Shown one piece after another: positions 59,566-64,000 of a stretch of DNA of 64,000 nt. The DNA is from Stenotrophomonas sp. UBA2124 (GTDB taxonomy: Bacteria; Pseudomonadota; Gammaproteobacteria; Xanthomonadales; Xanthomonadaceae), in contig DCXY01000049.1 in the NCBI GenBank assembly GCA_002329155.1, positions 1-64,000 of the forward strand, written 5' to 3'. Position 1 is the stretch's first letter. Every line of letters begins with the position of its first letter. Both the position numbers and the translations under genes were made by a program. The notes beneath the pieces were generated by a model that worked only from the letters and a program-made list of their open reading frames with translations, made no database searches and was not told the origin of the DNA.

Positions 59566-61115
59566 CAGTGCATCGCCAGAGGAACGCCCTTGGGCAGGGG
59601 CTTGAGCAGGAAGACCAGCGGCAATGTCGCCACCACGATGATGCCGAAGATCCAGAACAGGTCGTTGTAGGCCATCACCAATGCCTGCTGCTGCATCAGT
59701 TGCGTCAGCATGGCGGTGCCCTGCATGGGGTCGCCGCCCAACTGCGCGCCCAGTGCATGCAGGTAGTCCTGCGCCAGCGGCGAGTTGGCCGTGGTCGCGG
59801 TGCCGATGGCGTCCATGTGGAAGCTGATCCGGCGCTCCTGAAAGGTGGAGATGATGGCCAGGCCGATCGAGCCGCCCAGGTTGCGCGCGGCATTGAACAG
59901 GCCGGATGCATCGGACGCCAGTTCACGCGGCACCGAGGTGATCGCCGCCTGATTGAGCGCCATCATCGCCAGCGCCAGGCCACAGCCCTGCAGCAGCTGG
60001 CCGATGACGAAGTGCATGCCCACGCTGTCGGGTGTCAGCCCCAGGTTGACGAAGCAGGCCACCGCGAAGCACAGCATGCCGCCGAACACCATCACCCGCA
60101 CGTCGATGGTTTCCAGCATCCTGGGCATGAACGGCATCAGCAGCACGGTGGGCACGCCACCCAGCAGCAGCACGTAGCCGGCCTGCTCGGTGTTGTAGCC
60201 GGCAATCACCGCCAGGAACTGCGGAATCATGTACATCACGCCGAACAGGATCATGCCGACCGCGCCAACCATCACGAACACCGCGCCGAAGCTGCGCTGG
60301 AACAGGATCTTCAGCCGGATCACCGGCTCGTTGCTGATGAACTGCGACAGCGCCAGCAGGGCGAAGCCCACCAGCGAGATCAGGCTGAGGATGATGATGA
60401 ATTCCGATTCAAACCAACGCTCGCGCTGGCCATCCTCCAGCACCACGGTCAGCGCGCCCAGGCCTGCGGTCATGCCGATGATGCCCATCCAGTCCGCGCG
60501 CAGCAGGCCGCCCCAGTTGGATTTTTCGTGCGGCAGGCCGAGCAGCAGCAGGCCTATCAGGCCCGCGCAGATCGGCACGTTGATGAAGAAGGCGTAGTGC
60601 CAGCTGACGTTCTCGGTGAGCCAGCCACCCAGCAGCGGGCCGATGATGGGCCCCAGAATCACCGTCATGCCGAACAGCGCGGTGCCCAGCGTCTGCTGCG
60701 CCGGTGGCAGGCGTGTGGCGACGATGGTCAGCGCGGTGGGGATCAACGCGCCACCGGTGAAACCCTGGCCGATGCGGCCCAGGATCATCATGTCCAGTGT
60801 GTTTGACAGGCCGCACATCACCGAGAACGCGGTGAACAGCGAGGCGCAGATCAGCAGGAAGGTGCGCAGGCCCAGCGTGCGCACGAACCAGCCGGTCAGG
60901 GGGATCATGACGATCTCCGAGACCAGGAACGAGGTGGAAATCCAGGTGCCTTCGGTGCCGCTGGCGCCCACCTCGCCCTGGATGGTGGGCAGCGCGGCAT
61001 TGACGATGGAGATGTCCAACGTCGCCATGAACGAGCCGATGGTACCCGCCGCCACCGCCAGCCATGCGCTGGCGTCGGCCTTCTGCGGCACCGCGTTGGC
61101 GGCCGTGCTGCTCAT
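59565..61115 (-). CDS. emrB: EmrB-type MFS drug transporter (DHA2 family, 14 spans)
   Basis: 516 residues. Motif D1-like MATLDISIVNAALPTIQGEVGAS, GWFVRTLGLRTFLL (motif A), RIGQGFTGGALIPTAL, and motif C LGPIIGPLLGGWLTENVSWHYAFFINVPI are clear. DHA2 antiporters export hydrophobic drugs with H+. It overlaps emrA by 4 bp and shares its stop with the NodT-like start. Confidence 0.95.
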   Translation of the reverse strand: MSSTAANAVPQKADASAWLAVAAGTIGSFMATLDISIVNAALPTIQGEVGASGTEGTWISTSFLVSEIVMIPLTGWFVRTLGLRTFLLICASLFTAFSVMCGLSNTLDMMILGRIGQGFTGGALIPTALTIVATRLPPAQQTLGTALFGMTVILGPIIGPLLGGWLTENVSWHYAFFINVPICAGLIGLLLLGLPHEKSNWGGLLRADWMGIIGMTAGLGALTVVLEDGQRERWFESEFIIILSLISLVGFALLALSQFISNEPVIRLKILFQRSFGAVFVMVGAVGMILFGVMYMIPQFLAVIAGYNTEQAGYVLLLGGVPTVLLMPFMPRMLETIDVRVMVFGGMLCFAVACFVNLGLTPDSVGMHFVIGQLLQGCGLALAMMALNQAAITSVPRELASDASGLFNAARNLGGSIGLAIISTFQERRISFHMDAIGTATTANSPLAQDYLHALGAQLGGDPMQGTAMLTQLMQQQALVMAYNDLFWIFGIIVVATLPLVFLLKPLPKGVPLAMH

Positions 61116-62254
61116 CGCGCGTTGGCGCCCTCATTGCGGTTGACCGCGCCCTCGCGCGTGTCCACGGTCACTTCCACCGACATTCCTGGCACGAGGATCT
61201 TGCGGGTCTCGGCGTCGGCCTCGATGCGGATGCGCACCGGAATGCGCTGCACCACCTTGGTGAAGTTGCCGGTGGCGTTCTGCGGCGGCAGCAGCGCGAA
61301 CTGCGAACCGGTGCCGGGCGAAATGCTCTCCACCGTGCCGTGCAGCTTGGTGCCGGGCAGCGCATCCACTTCGATTTCCGCCGGCTGGCCGGGGCGCATG
61401 CGGCCCAGCTGGGTTTCCTTGAAGTTGGCCGACAGGTACAGCGACTGCAATGGCACCACCGTCATCAGCCGCGTGCCCGCAGCGACGAACTGGCCCACCT
61501 GCGCGGTCTTGTTGCCGATGCGTCCGTCGATGCGCGCGGTGAGCACGGTGTCCTCGAATGCCACCTTGGCCTGCGCGGCATCGGCCTGCGCCTGCTTCAG
61601 CCCGGCCTGCGCCTGCGCAAGCTGTGCCTGCCCCGCTTCGATCTGGCTCTGCGCACCGTTGATCTGCGAATGCGCCGCGTCATACTGCGCCTGCGCGCGT
61701 TCAAGGTCATGCTTGACGCTTTCAAAGTGCTCATGGGTGTCGGCACCGGATGCGGCCAGCGGGCCGAAGCGCGCCACTTCCGCACGTGCGAACCGCAGTG
61801 TGGCCTCGGCGGCCTTCAATTGGGTGCGCGCCTGCACCAGCTGCGACTGGTTGCCCTGCACGCCGGCACTGGCGGCGGCGATGTCGGCCTCGCGCACGGC
61901 AATGACCGCTTCGGCCTGATCCAGCGTGGCGCGGTAGGTACGTGGGTCGATGCGGACCAGTGGCTCGCCGGCCTTCACCCATTGGTTGTCCTGCACCATC
62001 ACTTCGGTGATGTAGCCGTTGACGCGCGGCGCCACGGCTACCGCGTCGGCCTGCAGGTAGGCGTTGTTGGTCTGCTGTTTGTACTTGCCTACCAGCAGGT
62101 AATAGGCCAGCCACGCCAGCAGCGCGGCCAGCACCAGCAGGCCGATGATGCTCAGCGTCCAGCGTACCTTGGGGTTCTTCAGCGGCGAGGGCTTGTCCTG
62201 CGCCGGGGCTGGGTCCGTGGGAGTTGCCGAATGGGCTTGGGGCTGTTCGCTCAT
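61112..62254 (-). CDS. emrA: EmrA-type HlyD periplasmic adaptor
   Basis: 380 residues. One N-terminal span (about 33-54: TLSIIGLLVLAALLAWLAYYLL). NNAYLQADAVAVAPRVNGYITEVMVQDNQWVKAGEPLVRID is the biotinyl-lipoyl half-motif, a long coiled coil (about 110-235) follows, then VLTARIDGRIGNKTAQVGQFVAAGTRLMTVVPL and a beta-barrel domain. First gene of the emrA-emrB-nodT-like operon. No MarR/EmrR gene is adjacent. Confidence 0.95.
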   Translation of the reverse strand: MSEQPQAHSATPTDPAPAQDKPSPLKNPKVRWTLSIIGLLVLAALLAWLAYYLLVGKYKQQTNNAYLQADAVAVAPRVNGYITEVMVQDNQWVKAGEPLVRIDPRTYRATLDQAEAVIAVREADIAAASAGVQGNQSQLVQARTQLKAAEATLRFARAEVARFGPLAASGADTHEHFESVKHDLERAQAQYDAAHSQINGAQSQIEAGQAQLAQAQAGLKQAQADAAQAKVAFEDTVLTARIDGRIGNKTAQVGQFVAAGTRLMTVVPLQSLYLSANFKETQLGRMRPGQPAEIEVDALPGTKLHGTVESISPGTGSQFALLPPQNATGNFTKVVQRIPVRIRIEADAETRKILVPGMSVEVTVDTREGAVNRNEGANAR

Positions 62255-62305
62255 GGTCTCGTCGCGGCTGTCGTTTCGATAGGCCGGATCGCGCGGCGGC
62301 GATCA

Positions 62306-62321
62306 CGTACGCGACAGTACG
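62306..62321. promoter_or_regulatory. Small palindrome in the emrA promoter region
   Basis: CGTAC and GTACG arms with a 6-bp spacer, 52 bp upstream of emrA. A possible -35 TTGACC on the minus strand lies just upstream (about 62335-62340), so the palindrome would overlap the -10. A repressor site is possible. Confidence 0.35.
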
Positions 62322-62398
62322 GGACTTGGGCGGGAGGTCAAGTGAAAAGCGGGATGCGGCGGGAGCGCGGGAAGCGGAACATTTCCCCTTCACCGCTG

Positions 62399-62422
62399 CC
62401 CCTCTCCCATTGCGGGAGAGGG
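62399..62422. repeat. CCCTCTCCC/GGGAGAGGG hairpin between emrA and potF
   Basis: Perfect 9-bp arms (62400-62408, 62414-62422), AAAAG on the plus side. It sits in the 228-bp gap after potF and resembles dispersed repeats; the minus-strand copy lacks a U-run, so it is not a canonical potF terminator. A second CCCCTCCCC-rich stretch follows at 62441-62465. Confidence 0.5.
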
Positions 62423-62482
62423 AAAAGAAGCGGTCTCAACCCCCCTCCCCGCTCAGGGGAAAGGGCATGAGAGACACGGGCC

Positions 62483-63607
62483 TCAGCGGCCGGTCTTGAT
62501 CTCGGTCCAGAGGCGGGTGTACAGCTTGTCCGTCTCCGGTGCGTTGATCGCATAGGTGAACATCTTGGCCGCCACGTCTTCCGGCGGGTAGATGGTAGCG
62601 TCGTCACGGATGGCCGGGTCCACCAGCGAGGTGGCCGACTTCACCGGGTTGGCGTAGTGGGTCACGTTGGTGTTGTTGGCCGCCACCTGCGGTTCCAGCA
62701 GGTAGTTGATGAAGGCATAGGCGTTGCCCGGGTGCTTGGCGTCCTTCGGAATGGCCAGCATGTCGAACCACTGCGGCGCGCCTTCCTTCGGGATCGAATA
62801 GGCCACTTCCACGCCGTTCTTGGCTTCCTCGGCGCGGTCGCGGGCCTGGATCACGTCACCGGACCAGCCTACCACCAGGCAGGTGCTGCCATTGGCCAGC
62901 GAGCCCACGTACTGCGAGGAGTGGAAGTTCTGCACGTACGGGCGGATGCTCTTGAGCAGCTCGGCCGCCTTCTGGATGACCGCCGGGTCGGCGCTGTGCG
63001 GGTCTTCGCCCAGGTAGTGAAGCGCGATCGGCACCATGTCGGCCGGGGTGTCGAGCAGGGTCACGCCGCAATCCTTCATCTTGGCGATGTTTTCCGGCTT
63101 GAACACCAGGTCCCAGCTGTTGGCGATATCGGTGCTGCCGCCAAAGCGTTCCTTAAGTTTGGCCACGTTGTAGCCGATACCTGTGGTGCCCATCATGTAC
63201 GGCACGCCGAACTTGTTGTCCGGGTCCTGTGCGGCAATACGCTGCATCACGGCCGGGTCCAGATTGGCCAGGTTCGGGATCCTGCTCTTGTCCAGCGGCA
63301 GGAACACGCCGGCCTGGATCTGGCGGCCGAAGAAGTTCAGGGTGGGCACCACGATGTCGTAGCCACTGTCGCCGGTAAGCAGCTTGGTCTCCACCATCTC
63401 GTCGCTGTCGAACACGTCGTAGGTGACCTTGATACCGGTGGTCTTCTCGAAGTTCGGGATGGTGTCTTCGGCGATGTAGTCCGAGTAGTTGTAGACGTTG
63501 AGGACCTTGGCCTCGCCGCCCTCAGGCGCCTTGGCGCCCTCTTCCTTGCCACCACAGGCGGCGAGCAGGGAGACGGCAACACCAATGGTGAGGATGCGCA
63601 GATTCAT
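62483..63607 (-). CDS. potF: Putrescine-binding lipoprotein PotF-like
   Basis: 374 residues from the ATG at 63605-63607. The signal ends LLAAC, so Cys18 should be lipidated. LNVYNYSDYIAEDTIPNFEKTTGIKVTYDVFDSDEMVETKLLTGDSGYDIVVPTLNFF is the PotD/PotF N-lobe. GTTGIGYNV, NSWDLVFKPENIAKMKDCGVTLLDTPADM and PKEGAPQWFDMLAIPKDAKHPGNAYAFINYLLEP are family motifs with polyamine-contact Asp, Trp and Glu residues. It delivers putrescine to PotGHI. Most PotF proteins are free periplasmic; the lipid anchor is a variation. Confidence 0.94.
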   Translation of the reverse strand: MNLRILTIGVAVSLLAACGGKEEGAKAPEGGEAKVLNVYNYSDYIAEDTIPNFEKTTGIKVTYDVFDSDEMVETKLLTGDSGYDIVVPTLNFFGRQIQAGVFLPLDKSRIPNLANLDPAVMQRIAAQDPDNKFGVPYMMGTTGIGYNVAKLKERFGGSTDIANSWDLVFKPENIAKMKDCGVTLLDTPADMVPIALHYLGEDPHSADPAVIQKAAELLKSIRPYVQNFHSSQYVGSLANGSTCLVVGWSGDVIQARDRAEEAKNGVEVAYSIPKEGAPQWFDMLAIPKDAKHPGNAYAFINYLLEPQVAANNTNVTHYANPVKSATSLVDPAIRDDATIYPPEDVAAKMFTYAINAPETDKLYTRLWTEIKTGR

Positions 63608-63800
63608 GGTTTCTCCAGTGTGATCCGGAAAGTGTGGGGGAGCCGGCAGTACCAGCGGTGGCGTATTGTCCCACGAAGCAGGCGCGAGTGAAGAGCAGTG
63701 GGGAGTGGGAGGGGGCCAAAGGCGAGAATGGGTTGCGATGGCGGCTACAGGCTGTCCACCCGGTTTCTCACTCCTCACTGCTGTTCACCCGCGCCCACCC

Positions 63801-64000
63801 TCACACGTTGAGCAGCAGGAATTCCCGCTCCCACGAGCTGATCACGCGGAAGAAGGTTTCGTACTCCTTGCGCTTGACCGAAATGTAGGCACGGGTGAAG
63901 CGGTGGCCCAGCAGGTTCTGCAGTGACTCGCAGGCTTCCAGGCCATCAAGCGCCTCGCCCAGCGAGCGTGGCAGCTCGTAGCCGGTCTCCTTGGCGTTGC
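63801..64000 (-). CDS. Glutamine synthetase-family protein, C-terminal fragment (possibly gamma-glutamylputrescine synthetase)
   Basis: The gene runs off the right edge; the last 65 codons are present. The visible end reads LPRSLGEALDGLEACESLQNLLGHRFTRAYISVKRKEYETFF then RVISSWEREFLLLNV and stop. This is the C-terminal helix region of glutamine synthetase-family proteins of the PuuA/GlnA3 type (SWEREFLLLNV). Next to potF and upstream of it, a role in glutamylating putrescine is reasonable. The catalytic residues are outside the window. Confidence 0.75.
   Translation of the reverse strand, partial: NAKETGYELPRSLGEALDGLEACESLQNLLGHRFTRAYISVKRKEYETFFRVISSWEREFLLLNV

Overview
The window looks like a chromosomal segment of a gammaproteobacterium of the Xanthomonadaceae, most likely Stenotrophomonas or a close relative. 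The reasons are high GC with strong third-position bias, a fimT-pilV-pilW-pilX-pilY1-pilE minor-pilin operon, an Oar-type TonB-dependent receptor, the petABC-sspAB cluster, and GTAG-headed palindromic repeats of the kind reported from Stenotrophomonas. Most of the DNA is core chromosome. I see no prophage, plasmid, CRISPR array or insertion sequence.

Layout. 1-4.4 kb: a tRNA-hydroxylase fragment, a small membrane protein, a lipoprotein FKBP isomerase, a HI0933-type flavoprotein and a membrane-anchored glutamate-synthase-domain protein. 4.4-8.9 kb: a nucleotide-sugar dehydrogenase, tRNA-Leu, hemN, and a divergent pair (small membrane protein, short CcoG) across two FNR-type boxes. 8.9-13.4 kb: a possible structured ncRNA, a small hypothetical gene, a frameshifted gene, tRNA-Val, uvrB, a solitary fimT-like pseudopilin and tRNA-Asn. 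13.4-21.7 kb: the six-gene minor-pilin/PilY1 operon. 21.8-34.1 kb: ppnN, the Oar-like receptor, an SDR-marC pair, grxD and sodB divergent, a CMD protein, purEK, trm112, nadC, DUF2272 and DUF3301 genes. 34.2-40.9 kb: petABC, sspAB, a lytic transglycosylase and miaB. 41-51.5 kb: the miaB-ybeZ-ybeY-ybeX neighbourhood, interrupted by a TetR-controlled ABC exporter cassette and by extra genes. A DUF4105 (Lnb-type) protein sits where lnt is usually found, followed by corA. 51.5-64 kb: an M24 peptidase, a triple tandem array of palindromic repeats, and a putrescine region (sad, potIHG, potF, glutamine-synthetase-like 3' end) split by an EmrAB-type efflux operon.

How the genes work together. Three functional blocks stand out. 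One is type IV pilus assembly and adhesion, with a PilY1 that carries an inserted PA14-like domain. The second is respiration under low oxygen (FNR boxes, HemN, CcoG-like protein, and the bc1 complex further on). The third is polyamine uptake and breakdown: PotFGHI import, a glutaminylation-type enzyme, and succinate-semialdehyde dehydrogenase at the end of the GABA route.

Most worth following up: the DUF4105 gene in the lnt position next to ybeX; the possible structured RNA at about 8.92-9.12 kb; the DnaA-box-like cluster after miaB; the SDR that has lost catalytic Ser and Lys; and the PA14-like insertion in PilY1. Start codons and domain boundaries were judged by eye, and family names come from recognition of motifs, not from searches.
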